Below, in pieces: positions 25,173-36,108 of a stretch of 64,000 nucleotides of DNA (positions within the stretch are counted from its first letter, which is position 1; each line of letters begins with the position of its first letter). The notes beneath the pieces were generated by a model. It was not told the DNA's origin and made no database searches. It saw nothing but the letters and a program-made list of their open reading frames with translations. The position numbers were made by a program, and so were the translations under genes. The stretch is from Diadema setosum (taxonomy: Eukaryota > Echinodermata > Echinoidea > Diadematoida > Diadematidae): contig NC_092694.1 of the NCBI RefSeq assembly GCF_964275005.1, forward strand, positions 29,288,132-29,352,131, given 5' to 3'.

Positions 25173-25499
25173 TCCTTATGAAATTTCTCATGCTTTACAT
25201 CAGCACTTTCACTAAATAGGTAATACTGTAGGAGTATAGGACAGGATAAGTAATGGCAAATCAATTGTTATAATTCACAGCATAAGTCATCTATCAAATA
25301 ATTGAGGAATATTAATATGTGCTTTTTTGTTTGTATTTTTGTTATAGATTTCAGTTGATTCTGCCTTACAATTTTCCTGTGTGGTACTCCTGTGTGGTAC
25401 TGCTGTTTGATATTCTCCTGATGTGATAGTCCTCTGGTATAAAATGTTAAGAAAAAAAAAAAGAATATCCTGTAGCATTTTTCTCTGGTACTTACAAAT

Positions 25500-27490
25500 T
25501 TAATCTACTGTGTGGTACTTCTGTGTGGAATAGCACCATATTATGATTTTCCTGTGGGATTTTGGACAGTTCCTGTGGTACTCTCCTGTGGTATACATCG
25601 AAAATTACCACAGGAATTCCTGTCGTACTGTACTGTGGTACATCCCAAAATTCCACAGGACAATTCGTGTGGTACTGTCCTGTGGTACGTCCCAAAATAC
25701 CACAGGACAAGTCATGTGGTACTGTCCTGTGGTACTATCCTGTGGTACTTTCCTGTGGTATTGTCCTGTGGTACTGCCCTGTGGTACTGTCCTGTGGTAC
25801 GTCCCAAAATACCACAGGACAAGTCGTGTGGTACTGTCCTGTGGTACTATCCTGTGGTACTGTCCTGTGGTACGTCCCAAAATACCACAGGACAATTCCT
25901 ATGGTACTGTCCTGTGGTATGTCCCAAAATACCACAGGACAAGTCGTGTGGTACTGTCCTGTGGTACTATCTTGTGGTACTGTCCTGTGGTACTGCCCTG
26001 TTGTACGTCCCAAAATACCACAGGACAAGTCGTGTGGTACTGTCCTGTGGTACTATCCTGTGGTACTTTCCTGTGGTACTGTCCTGTGGTACTGCCCTGT
26101 GGTATTGTCCTGTGGTACTACCCTGTGGTACTGTCCTGTGGTACGTCCCAAAATACCACAGGACAAGTCGTGAAGTACTGTCCTGTGGTACTATCCTGTG
26201 GTACTGTCCTGTGGTATGTCCCAAAATACCACAGGACAAGTCGTGTGGTACTGTCCTGTGGTACTATCCTGTGGTACTTTCCTGTGGTACTGTCCTGTGG
26301 TACTGCCCTGTGGTACGTACCAAAATACCACAGGACAAGTCGTGTGGTACTGTCCTGTGGTACTTTCCTGTGGTACTGTCCTGTGGTACTGTCCTGTGGT
26401 ACTGCCCTGTGGTACTGTCCTGTGGTACGTCCCAAAATACCACAGGACAAGTGGTGTGGTACTGTCCTGTGGTACTATCCTGTGGTACTTTCCTGTGGTA
26501 CTGCCCTGTGGTATTGTCCTGTGGTACTGTCCTGTGGTACGTCCCAAAATACCACAGGTCAAGTCGTGTGGTACTGTCCTGTGGTACTGTCCTGTGATAC
26601 TGCCCTGTGGTACGTCCCAAAATACCACAGGACAAGTCGTGTGGTACTGTCCTGTGGTACTATCCTGTGGTACTTTCCTGTGGTACTGTCCTGTGGTACT
26701 GCCCTGTGGTACTGTCCTGTGGTACTGCCCTGTGGTACTGTCCTGTGGTACGTCCCAAAATACCACAGGACAAGTCGTGAAGTACTGTCATGTGGTACTA
26801 TCCTGTGGTACTGTCCTGTGGTATGTCCCAAAATACCACAGGACAATTCCTGTGGTACTGTCCTGTGGTACTATCCTGTGGTATTTTCCTGTGGTACTGT
26901 CCTGTGGAACTGCCCTGTGGTACTGTCCTGTGGTACGTCCTAAAATACCACAGAACAAGTCGTGTGGTACTGTCCTGTGGTACTATCCTGTGGTACTTTC
27001 CTGTTGTACTCTCATGTGGTATGTCCCAAAATACCACAGGACAATTCATGTGGTACTGTTGTGTGGTATACGTCCCAAAATACCACAGGACAATTTGTGT
27101 GTATACTGTCTTGTTGTACTGTCCTGTGGTACTGTCCTGTGGTACTTTCCTGTGGTAATGTCCTGTGGTACTGCCCTGTGGTACATCCCAGAGTACCACA
27201 CGAGCCTGTGACACAGTATCACACAGTTCCTGTGTTAACATATATTTGTGTGGTACATTGTGTGGTACCAACCAGTACCACAGGGAGTACCACATGAGCC
27301 TGTAAAACAGTACCACACAGTTCCTGTGGTAACATTTATTTATGTGGTACATTGTGTGGTACTGACAAGTACTACAGGGAGTACCCTACAAGCCTGTGGT
27401 ACAGTACCACACAGTTCCTGTGGTAACATTACAAGTGTGTGGTACATTGTGTGGTACCGACAAGTACCACAGGGAGTACCACAGGACTTT
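25500..27490 (-). repeat. Right minisatellite arm with higher-order units
   Basis: About 2 kb of CTGTCCTGTGGTA repeats. Roughly every 50-140 bp the array switches orientation at CCCAAAATACCACAGGACAA (some 17 occurrences, several variant), producing hairpin-capable junctions. The spacing of these switches defines a higher-order repeat. The last ~250 bp (27200-27490) are more diverged, with CACAGTTCCTGTGGTAACAT units. Confidence 0.88.
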
Positions 27491-27617
27491 TTTGTTAGGG
27501 GTCATTCATACAATAATAACAAGTAGCCCGTGTTCGCATGCTTGGCAAGATACGGCTAGCCATGTATCAGTACCATGTACATGGTGTATAGTAACAATTT
27601 TCGTGCATCAGTAATTA

Positions 27618-28145
27618 TTATAGAATGGGTAGCGAGAATCCTGCGATCTCATTGGTCAAGAGCTATGTGTTGGTTTTTACTGGTCGCACGCTGAGTCACA
27701 GTGGTAAACATGTTATCGCGCACTTGTAGCAAGAGTACGCGTACTTGTAACAAAGATTCGCGCACTAAACAAGCGTTCGCGCACCCAGTACGAGACGCGT
27801 ATTGGCTAAAACAACCATGCATCAGTATTTACTGATGCATGGCTGGCCGTGCGTCCAGTAAAAACTGATGCATGGTATGTGTATGCCAAGCCAAAAGGAA
27901 ATGCATCCAGTAATTTTGTCATTGGGTAACACGATAGAAAAAGGGGTTTTTGGCAAGAAAATTACCCATTCTATAAATCAGATGACGCACATGTCTTTTC
28001 GTGGGTCAGTCGGAATATAGTGTGCATCCGGTAACTATGAATTTAGCCTAAACCCTCTCGGCTTCGCCTCGTGGGTTAAGCATTCCATAGTTACCTTATG
28101 CACACAATTCTGACTGACGCACTCAGACCTGTGCGTCATTTGTAT
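27618..28145. mobile_element. Composite palindromic element, CTCGGCTTCGCCTCG core, copy 1
   Basis: A segment bounded by TTATAGAATGGGTA and TACCCATTCTATAA (27621-27977) is followed by a ~165-bp near-palindrome centred on CTCGGCTTCGCCTCG, with arms containing GATGACGCACATGTC and GACCTGTGCGTCATTTG. Non-coding. Confidence 0.6.
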
Positions 28146-28612
28146 ACTGATGCATGGTTTCATCTATGGCAAGCCAAAAAAAAAAAAGACTTGCAGTTTG
28201 TCAGAAATACGATTTAAAAAATAATAGAGATTAGGCAAAATTTTGTTTCCATTCTGTAAAACAAATGATGTATGTGTCTTTTTGCGTACCAGAAGGAATG
28301 TAGTGTGCATGTGGTAAGTATGGAAGTTAGCCTAAACCTGCTCACGAATACTGTCTACAATGTTATATTTGCACACAGATATTTTTGCAAATGAGAAAGT
28401 CATAGACATTTTCGCGAGATGCTGTTTTGGCGAACTGATGCAGATGCTATCATAAGTGCACTATTACCCTACCGCATGTAGAAATTTTTTGCGTGGTGTT
28501 GAATTCACAATCCAACGGTGATTTGGGAAATATGCAAAAATTAAACCCTCACGAAAATAACAGATTATATAGTAGATGATGAGAGATTGAGAGTGGTCGT
28601 GATGATGGACAG

Positions 28613-28674
28613 AGAGGGGGGGGGCAGATATACAAAAAGGAGGGGGGCAGATATACAAAAAGGAGGGGGGAACA
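28613..28674 (+). repeat. Purine-rich 23-bp tandem repeat
   Basis: GGGGGCAGATATACAAAAAG repeated two to three times. It lies just upstream of the first visible WASHC5 exon. Confidence 0.75.
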
Positions 28675-28754
28675 GAAAGACTGAGAAAGAAGGGGAGGGA
28701 AAGAAGAAGAATGGGTACTGTTACATAATCATGTACCCTCCTCTATGCATCCAG

Positions 28755-28884
28755 GAGCCTGATGACAGACGTGGAGGTCCACTACCAGGACCCCACCCGA
28801 CCTTACCCCAAGGAAGACAACCCCCTCATGTACGAGCTCTCCTCCTACCTGGAGTGCGCCGGGATCGGAAATCCCCTAGCCAAG
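28755..28884 (+). CDS. WASHC5: WASHC5 (strumpellin), internal exon near the C-terminus
   Basis: First recognisable exon of the gene for WASH complex subunit 5 (strumpellin). This subunit belongs to the endosomal pentamer with WASH1, FAM21, CCDC53 and SWIP, which activates Arp2/3 to make branched actin for retromer-linked sorting. The exon follows an AG acceptor (…GCATCCAG) and ends at AAG/GTGAGG. One base completes a split codon, then 43 codons follow. They include [19 protein letters not shown] and AGIGNPLAK, which match the strumpellin C-terminal region as I remember it. It ends in phase 0 and joins the next exon without disruption. The sequence is GC-richer than the flanking intron, as expected for coding DNA. 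The N-terminal ~85% of the protein was not recognised upstream in this window. Family identity is confident; the exact start depends on the acceptor choice. Confidence 0.9.
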
Positions 28885-28926
28885 GTGAGGTCTCACTGTA
28901 TTATCGCCATTTGCACAATGAACAAT

Positions 28927-29024
28927 TTTTAGCCCGTTGAGGACGGGCTGATTTTGCTACAACACGCGTTTCCCACAGGACACCAGCGCGAGTATACTCG
29001 GGACTCATCCTCAACGGGTTAAAA
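28927..29024. mobile_element. 98-bp fold-back element
   Basis: TTTTAGCCCGTTGAGGACG and, inverted, CATCCTCAACGGGTTAAAA. It sits in the short first visible WASHC5 intron. A CGGGTTAA end hints at a piggyBac-type origin. Confidence 0.55.
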
Positions 29025-29336
29025 TTCCATGATGCAACTCACCACACTACACGTACTTGTACATGTGCAATTGTGTAGGTCCACGCTCCTGTCACTGTTT
29101 ATTTGGCGTGTGCACTGTCTAGAAGATTCAAAGCTTCTTCAAAGCTTCTTCAAAGATTCTTCATCTGTAGCCAAGTGATTTTCTCTGGGCCGTGTGTGAA
29201 CGGTGGCAAATTGATACATGTCGTGATGTCTTTTGTGTGTGTGACTGCTGCTCAAGGTTGTTTTATTGAAATGTTGAAATGTTGAAATGTTGAATGTTGA
29301 AACGTTTTTAAATACTTTTTTTCCTGTCCTTCTCAG

Positions 29337-29433
29337 ATCTACATTACCACCAAGAGGTTGCCCTACTTCTCCCTCTTCACCTTCCTCTTTGTCGTCTCCC
29401 AATTGCCCAAGCTCCAGTACGTCAAGACAGTAG
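29337..29433 (+). CDS. WASHC5: WASHC5 exon, second of five visible
   Basis: The exon lies between a CTTCTCAG acceptor and a G/GTGAGT donor. It encodes [16 protein letters not shown], then [16 protein letters not shown], the strumpellin segment that follows the GNPLAK motif of the previous exon. The phase is 0 in and 1 out. The 452-bp intron before it is short and contains a tiny fold-back repeat (28927-29024). The reading frame is open throughout, and the hydrophobic [13 protein letters not shown] stretch is the most family-diagnostic part. It has no separate function; it belongs to the helical C-terminal portion of the subunit. Confidence 0.92.
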
Positions 29434-29847
29434 GTGAGTCCACCTCCCAAGGTCAAAGGTCAAAAGGTAGCTTCTGTCAATAGACTTGCTTTCGTTGTAT
29501 CAGCAGACTTCGGCCTGATGACAAAGCCTCAGGAAGTGACAGGAATCCTATAAAAAAAGAAATGTCTTTACATCCTGTTGCTCTGCAGGGGAAGTTTATG
29601 GGAAAACTTCAAGAGACTTGTTGAGCCCGGAGCTTGCTAAAATCTTGTGTTCATGTTTTTTTAATGACCATCTTTCTGTTCTGTCGTTGTGGCTTCATTC
29701 TCCCCTCCCTGTGTTTCACGTTGTGTTCCACATACAGAGTATACATATGAACAGCGTAATAGAGATTTTACTGAAATCAGACAGAAAAGTATCAAAAGCT
29801 GAGATATGAAAATGCCAAATATGTTTTCACAAACTTGCGACATCAGT

Positions 29848-30460
29848 TATTATAAAATGGGTTCAAGAATGTAGCCAATTGGAAGCGCTGAAATGAGTCA
29901 CGTGTGCGTGCATTAATTTCTCACTAACATGCACGGCCTGACGTTACAATGTTTACACTAGCAGTGCGCACTCAATCAGCTGTTACAAGTGCGTCGCGCG
30001 CTACTATATGCGCTGTCAATCCTGTAAACAACTTCTAGTTCGGGCTGCCGGCCGGCCTTTCTTGTGTGCATAACGTGTGTGGCGTACGTATACTCTTATA
30101 CGTAATACAGTACTTACACATTTTGTATATGTGCGGGATTTCCGAGTGCGACGTGCGTAAATGTTTGGGACGAACATCTTCGGACATCTTGACTCTTGAG
30201 AGAGTGCTACATGTAGCTGACTGGTATTGACCCACAAAGGTACGTGAAAAATGCTGTTAGTTTTCGACCCATTTTATGAAACAAATGATGCACAGGATTA
30301 TTTCGTGGCGTTAGTGGAGATGCAGCTCACTCTCGGGTATTTACAATGTAGTGCAACATGCACTCGGCTTCGCCTCGTGCATGTTTCACAATTGTAAATA
30401 CCCTTGAGTGCTCTACATCTCCACTAACGCACTCTATCCTGTGCATCATTTGTATACAAT
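29848..30460. mobile_element. Composite palindromic element, CTCGGCTTCGCCTCG core, copy 2
   Basis: Same layout as 27618-28145: a TTATAAAATGGGTT to CCCATTTTATGA segment, then a ~190-bp palindrome (30271-30460). Its arms carry AACAAATGATGCACAGGAT and GGGTATTTACAATGTAGTG, and its centre is CTCGGCTTCGCCTCG. It lies in a WASHC5 intron. Confidence 0.62.
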
Positions 30461-31194
30461 CGCATGCCCAAGTTGCTTGTGGACACGATGGTGTCATGAT
30501 CTTACTACTCTCCTATTGGTTCGTATGTAGAGTTATTGATATTAGTGTTTCGACAATAATGTAATATTTGTCACAGGTCTCCCTTTTAAGACAGGAATTT
30601 TACAAAATTATTACAACTATAGAATAGTTTGAGATAAATAGTATACAGTATCACCTCACATACTGTAAAAGTGGCAACTTTTGCACAACTACCAGATTTG
30701 TTGCTCAGTCATGTATAGCTGAATTGTGTTTGTTTTAATTACAGTCAAATTGCTACTTATTATAGTGAATTCACTCAGAAAAAAAGAAAATGTACACTGT
30801 GTTGTACAAACAAATGAATAGTTTTATTCCTGCTCTAGAATCTCAAACTAAAACATTTTCCAAAGTCAAACACTACATGAAAGTTTCCACATTTGCAAAG
30901 TGTGTCCTTGACTGATACCACTCTTCTTTGAAAACATGAGACTTCCCAAAGCCATCTTTCCATTATTGTCTGATTTTTAATGAATCCTTTATATACACTG
31001 ATTAGTCTAAGTTCACTCTTTTTATTTTCACTCACACGGAGTATCCTTTCACTTCAATCCCACAAAGAGAGCCCAATGGTGTGAGATTATTGTACAGCAA
31101 GCCTACATATAATGTATTTGCGGCTCTATTTCAGACGCTCGGTATACAGTATGTCAAAATGAAAGCCCTTTGCAAATGACTTCCCAATATTTTG

Positions 31195-31286
31195 TTAACC
31201 CTTTGCGCTTTGAGTGCAGATTGGCACAGAAGATCCCATAGCAGGTGTACACACTGTCCAAAGTCCCTCGGCACAAAAAGGGTTAT
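31195..31286. mobile_element. 92-bp TTAACCCTTTG mini-element
   Basis: TTAACCCTTTGCGC at the left and GCACAAAAAGGGTTATAA at the right. A tiny piggyBac-like remnant in a WASHC5 intron; the right TTAA is imperfect. Confidence 0.45.
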
Positions 31287-32206
31287 AACTTGCCAATGTG
31301 TACATTATATCATGAGGTCTTCCCGAATCTTTAGTCCAAATTTATTGAAGCCCAATGCTGTTCTGTTTGCTTTTTAACGCCTTGCTCATCTAGTGGCAGT
31401 TCCTTTGCAGGAGGCATGTTGCGTATACTCTGTTTTTGTTTTGTGTTTTTTCCATTGTATCCAGGACCTGCATGTACCTGTACATTTGTCTCTGTGATAG
31501 TCTCTGTGTTATGTTTTGACCCATTAACTCTTTATGTGCCATGATGGAAACCCCTGTTTGCCACATTATTCTGAGACACCAATGTAGTCATGCTTTGAGA
31601 AAACATTCTGTTTTTCAAATCCATGTAATTTTTTATAGATTTCTGTTAAGTTGGACTTGTAGTGAGCAAAGTTGTAGAGAAAATGCCAAACTTTGCTTTG
31701 ATGTAAATTTTATGACAAATCTGTGATTGCTAGGGTTAGGAACTACATTATTGTAAAATAGCATGCCTTTTGCACACAAAATAGTGACAGAAACTTAGAA
31801 TTTACACACAAATTCAGCAAGGAACGCAACTTGCTAGTCAATCACCACATAAAATGCAAGCTATATTTGAGAGGACCATAACTGCGAGAAATGCTTTCAT
31901 TGTACTGGTGGCATCTGGTGAATTGTCGATCGGTTTGGGCGGGTTTGTGCTCTCAAGCGGAATATGCGAAGTTGGCATGCCGTCGCCGGAGTCGGGTTTG
32001 CGAACGTAGCACATAAATAAAGTCATAGACTAGGCCTAAGTATTCATGGGCAGGTGTCCATGGGAAATGCATGTTTTTCATAGCGAATTCAGCTCATCCT
32101 TAGTGGGAGGGATACCGAGTGCTACGTGTAGTTGGAGAGGGATTATAGGTAGTGTCATTGGAGGTGAGGACGTCATTTACCATCCCTTTCTTTAATAACC
32201 GATCAG

Positions 32207-32366
32207 GGAGCATCATTGGCAAGCTGCCCAAGGATCCCATCGACGGCCCGCCCTTCATCGTCGGGACGCTGTCCCTCCTCAAGCAGTTCCACTCGGAGAA
32301 CACGGACCAGTTCCTGGCCCTGCTCGGGCAGTACGTCAGGTCCCTGGTGGAGTCCACGGCGGCTGG
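32207..32366 (+). CDS. WASHC5: WASHC5 exon, third of five visible
   Basis: The exon starts after GATCAG and ends at GCTGG/GTGAGT. It completes a Gly codon from the previous exon and reads SIIGKLPKDPIDGPPFIVG, then TLSLLKQFHSENTDQFLALL, then GQYVRSLVES. The LLKQFHS..T.QFLAL.GQ pattern is the clearest strumpellin signature in the window. The phase is 1 in and 2 out. It sits 2.8 kb downstream of the previous exon and is followed by a 7.9-kb intron packed with transposons, beginning with a piggyBac-like MITE only 58 bp after the donor. Codon third positions are strongly G/C, unlike the AT-rich flanks. Confidence 0.94.
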
Positions 32367-32423
32367 GTGAGTCCTCCAAAAGAGGCAAAGCCTTTTGGTT
32401 CCTCTTGGTCCAATCCATGTCTT

Positions 32424-33214
32424 TTAACCCTACATGTATCTTAACTGGGCTATTTGAGACCAAGTTTTTACCCCCCCCCCCCCCTTCAGATCTCGGCCGC
32501 TGATCACGCGATCGCCGATCACGCAATCGCCGCAAAATTTTGCCTGAACATAGAGCCGGATGTCAACTACAAGATTACATGGTCATACAAAAGAAAAATT
32601 TTGATTTTCTATTTTTAGTAAATTAATTATGCAAATTTACGCATGAAATCATATTTTCACCTATAACTCTATGAAAGAGACTGAAGGATTCCTAAATTTT
32701 TGTGTAAGAGTTCCTCAAGACACAATGAACAATTTTCTTTTAAGAAATAGCACAATCAAAATCAGTTTCTTTAGTTTTTTATTGTTTTATTAATTTCTTA
32801 TTTATTTCATTGTTTTTTTTCGACCTTTTGTTTTCTATTGTTTTTTGGCTAAAATTTGTTGCAGGCACGTTTTCAAGCTTATCTACATTAAAATTGATTA
32901 ATTTCAATGGTTAAAAGTTGAAATAATCTAATTTATATCAATTTTACCAGAAAACACAATTTGCATTGGATTTGCACACGATATCATGAATTTGAGCCAT
33001 TTTCGGGTTGACATGCATATGCAAAATATTACATAACTTCAGAATGGTGTACCCGGACATTGCAAATTTGATCTCAAAATATGCGGAAGACTTCAATGAA
33101 AAATGTCATGAACCGATGCAGCAAAATCTTTGCACGTTGCGGAATCATTGCGTGAAATGTCGAGGGGGGGGGGGCTCAAATTGACCCCCCCCCCCTCAGT
33201 TAAAATAGGGTTAA
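32424..33214. mobile_element. piggyBac-like MITE (TTAA-flanked), copy 1
   Basis: TTAA sits at both ends. The left end reads TTAACCCTA, interrupted and then resuming TTAACTGGGC; the right end reads GTTAAAATAGGGTTAA. Long G or C runs and CTCAAATTGACCCC lie next to the right terminus. The interior matches the copy at 52152-52947 in inverse orientation (shared ATAGAGCCGGATGTCAACTA and similar words). TTAA plus CCC-starting TIRs is the piggyBac pattern. No ORF. It lies 58 bp after a WASHC5 splice donor. Confidence 0.75.
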
Positions 33215-33231
33215 GTCTGCTCCCTAATAAT

Positions 33232-34151
33232 TGTCCCCGCCGAACGAGTTCGAGCAGGGGACTATGAAACGGGCGCCGTACGTGTGTGTGTCCGTGCGTC
33301 CGTCCGTGCGTCCGTCCGTGTGTGCGTCCGTGTGTGATCAAAATGTTCAATTTGCTACTTCTCTGTCATTTATGAGCCAATTTTGATTCTGTTTGCTTTA
33401 TATGATAGCACTACATGGGAGCTTTAAAACTTCTACACAGAATTTCAGTTGTGACCTTTGACCTTGACCTTTGACCTATATTGTACATTTTGGTACAAAA
33501 TGCTACTCCTTCGCCATTTCTAACCCGATTTCGATTCCGTTTGCTTTATGTGATGGCACTAGGTGAGGGCTTCAAAACTTCTACACAGAATTTTGACCTT
33601 TGACTTCTTTGACCTTTGACCTTGATTTTTGACCTATATTGTACATTTTGCTACAAAATGCTACTCCTTCGCCATTTCTAACCCGATTTCGATTCCGTTT
33701 GCTTTATATGATGGCACTAGTTGAGGGCTTCAAAACTCCTACACAGAATTTTGACCTTTGACTTCTTTGACCTTTGACCTTGATTTTTGACCTATATTGT
33801 GCATTTTGCTACAAAATGCTACTCCTTCGCCGTTTCTAACCCGATTTCGATTCCGTTTGCTTTATGTGATAGCACTAGGTGAGGGCTTCAAAACTTCTAC
33901 ACAGAATTTTGACCTTTGTCTTCTTTGACCTTTGACCTTGATTTTTGACCTATATTGTACATTGGCTACAAAATGCTACTCCTTCGCCATTTCTAACCCA
34001 ATTTCGATTCCATTTGCTTTATGTGATGGCACTAGGTGAGGGCTTCAAAACTTTTACACAGAATTTTGACCTTTGACTTCTTTGACCTTTGACCTTGATT
34101 TTTTACCTATATTGCACATTTTGTTACAAAATGCTACTTCCGGCGGGGACA
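33232..34151. mobile_element. Non-autonomous element with TGTCCCCGCCG termini and internal 158-bp repeats
   Basis: The ends are TGTCCCCGCCG and CGGCGGGGACA (inverted). Inside, a (GTCC/GTGT) simple tract is followed by about four tandem units of 157-158 bp starting near 33513, 33671, 33829 and 33986. Each unit contains TGACCTTTGACCTTGA words and CTTCGCCATTTCTAACCCGA. It starts 18 bp after the piggyBac-like MITE. Confidence 0.7.
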
Positions 34152-34543
34152 TATATTACGCACCGCGTAATTTCTACTTTTCCTTGTTTCATCCTAGTGC
34201 CAACCACACAAAGCATAACATCGTATTATAAAGTATTCACTTTGGGGACAGCTTGCCCAAAGACTAGAGCTATGTAGACATGAATTTCATTAAAAATTCT
34301 TTTTATGTGTTTACACATGTACTTCGGCCCAGGGTAAAAAGAAAAAAAAACAGAAATAAAAAACTCAACGAGACAAAAACAAAATTTCTCCGGAAAACCT
34401 TTTGACCTTGCAATACTCTCAATGCCAAAATGCTCTAGATGTGCTGTTCTATAGTGTCATGCACACACATACACGTTGTTCTGCTACAGTTTCTGACCAC
34501 ATGAGCATTGAGAATTAGGGGTTTCAGAACAAACACTGCACTG

Positions 34544-34620
34544 GGGCTTTCCTTAGCTCAGTCGGTAGAGCACCGGGCTGGCAATCCGGAGGTATTGGGT
34601 TTGAATACCGATAGAATCCC
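34544..34620 (+). repeat. tRNA-Ala-like segment of an interspersed repeat, copy 2
   Basis: TTAGCTCAGTCGGTAGAGCA, an anticodon stem CCGGG/TCCGG with loop CTGGCAA (GGC), and a T arm with GGTTTGAATAC. The acceptor stem is unpaired. The ~55-bp upstream flank (GAGCATTGAGAATTAGGGGT) and the downstream AATCCCATTTT are shared with 21341-21475. Confidence 0.6.
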
Positions 34621-35115
34621 ATTTTGTTTGCTCACTTTTCCACAGATACATTATTATCTAGATAACCAATTTTGTATTCTTTGTTGTTGTTGTTGTTTTT
34701 AAATACAAGATTAATAAATACATACCTATTGTATAACCAACTTTAATGTTAGTGTAGTTTACAAAAGCACAGCATCCCAACATCCAAATACCATCTACAA
34801 TTTGTACACTGTTGGCTGTATTATATTTGTGGCATGGCACGGTATGATGTGCATGTGTGGCACACTCTAGAACATGTCATTTCGTACACTGGTACAGCAT
34901 GGCACAGTTCGGTCATCTCTCAATCCGTGCACGTTGCCTACTTCCTCTAAAGGTATTGTTTGCCATTGGGAGCAGTGATTTCAAAAATGTCCGAGTCATC
35001 ACGTATGATACATATGTGTAGGTCAGTTGCATCACAAAGCAAACATCCTGCCATCTAAAAATTTTGCAATATAGCCTAGAATATAAAAAGGAGATATCAC
35101 TATTTTTCTCATTAA

Positions 35116-35751
35116 AGGTAGGGGATACCTTTTACAGACCTCCCAAAATGCAGCAAAACATTAAATCGTCTGTTGAGAATAAAAAGGGGGTCTTGAACAC
35201 TATGGGTTTTGTGACAACTTAACGCCCTTATCATTCTCAACCGACGAAATATGAACCTCAGGGGACTTGTTTAGGCCACTGCTGAGAAATTTGGAAGTCA
35301 ACAGTTATCTACAATTTGAATAATGCACAAAACTCAACTACTCAGTAGTTCTGTGTGTCAGCCACACTCAAGCCTTTTTGTTGCAGTCTTCTGTATTTTT
35401 TATCTATGAACACAAATCTAAAAGTATAAGAGCTGATGTAATAACATATAGAGTGTGTGGCAAGAATGTATATAGAAATGTTTGGAAGTTTTGATGAAAA
35501 TTCTTCACAAAATATATGTGATGGACACACATGCAGTGCATGGATCTGCAAAGGTAGCCTAGTAATGTACTGGAATTTACGATGAGCCCCGAAAAAAATT
35601 CAATTCAAAATCTAATGGTCAACAGAAATGTACTAATTGTTACCTTCCACTTTCAGTACTTTATGGGAGTTTCTAAAATGATACTCTCTTCAACATACCA
35701 CTGTATTTATACAACTCTTCATTTAAGGCATGCAAATGGGATTCCCTACCT
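35116..35751. mobile_element. 636-bp MITE with AGGTAGGG termini, TTAA target
   Basis: Termini AGGTAGGGGATACC and GGGATTCCCTACCT, flanked by TTAA on both sides (35112-35115, 35752-35755). The uninterrupted paralogue at 39.15 kb runs straight from CTC to AAACCATAACTG, confirming an insertion. TTAA fits piggyBac- or Kolobok-type transposition. Non-coding. Confidence 0.72.
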
Positions 35752-35895
35752 TTAAACCATAACTGAGTTGACAGTTTATTCTAGAAACAATTTTATTGTA
35801 ACAATTGTTCACATTTTGTAGATTTAACAATACTTAATATTGATTGAAAAATATTGATTATCAATTTTACATTGGTTGTTTCTATCCCTTCAATG

Positions 35896-36108
35896 TACTG
35901 TAAAAGTGGATATTTTCGCGCGACTAATTTTTTGCGCTAGGCCAGGTCAGAAGAGTTTCGTGTGTTTTTAATTCCGCGGAATCAAGACATCACGCACAGG
36001 AACGTATGGCAAGCAAAAATATTCGCGTGTTTTTATTTTCGCGCTAGTTTCTGGTTGCGCGAAATGCGCGAAAATTTCAACACCGCGAAAATTTCCACTT
36101 TTACAGTA
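35896..36108. mobile_element. TA-flanked MITE with CTGTAAAAGTGGA termini
   Basis: TACTGTAAAAGTGGA at the left, TCCACTTTTACAGTA at the right: a perfect 15-bp inverted terminus including TA. The interior is rich in TTTTCGCGC words. TA duplication suggests Tc1/mariner-type mobilisation. Confidence 0.75.

Larger units (their letters stand above)
24150..27501. mobile_element. Fold-back element with minisatellite arms (TU-like)
   Basis: Both ends carry matching inverted termini: CCCTTACGAAAAAGTCCTGT at the left, and the reverse complement of CCCCTAACAAAAAAGTCC at the right. Each is followed by the same CTGTGGTACTCC(C)TGTGGTA run. Inside, the left arm (to ~24650) is built of ACCACAGGACAGT-type units. 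The right arm (~25375-27490) is built of the inverse 13-bp unit CTGTCCTGTGGTA, and an AT-rich spacer (24660-25370) separates them. Long inverted arms made of short direct repeats are the hallmark of fold-back transposons such as sea urchin TU elements. No transposase ORF is present. No clear target-site duplication was found. Confidence 0.7.

Noticed and set aside
25512..27211. Very long open frames (up to 466 codons) with a repeated CGTVLWYCPVVLS-type 13-residue motif on both strands.
   Set aside because: They are the read-through of a 13-bp minisatellite, which keeps all frames open. The same peptide period appears in every frame and no start context or codon bias supports coding.
24170..27490. 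CRISPR-like array.
   Set aside because: No unique spacers, no cas genes and a eukaryotic context; the units are contiguous tandem repeats.
32203..32535. Minus-strand frame opposite the third visible WASHC5 exon.
   Set aside because: Shadow of the real exon, whose plus-strand product is clearly strumpellin.
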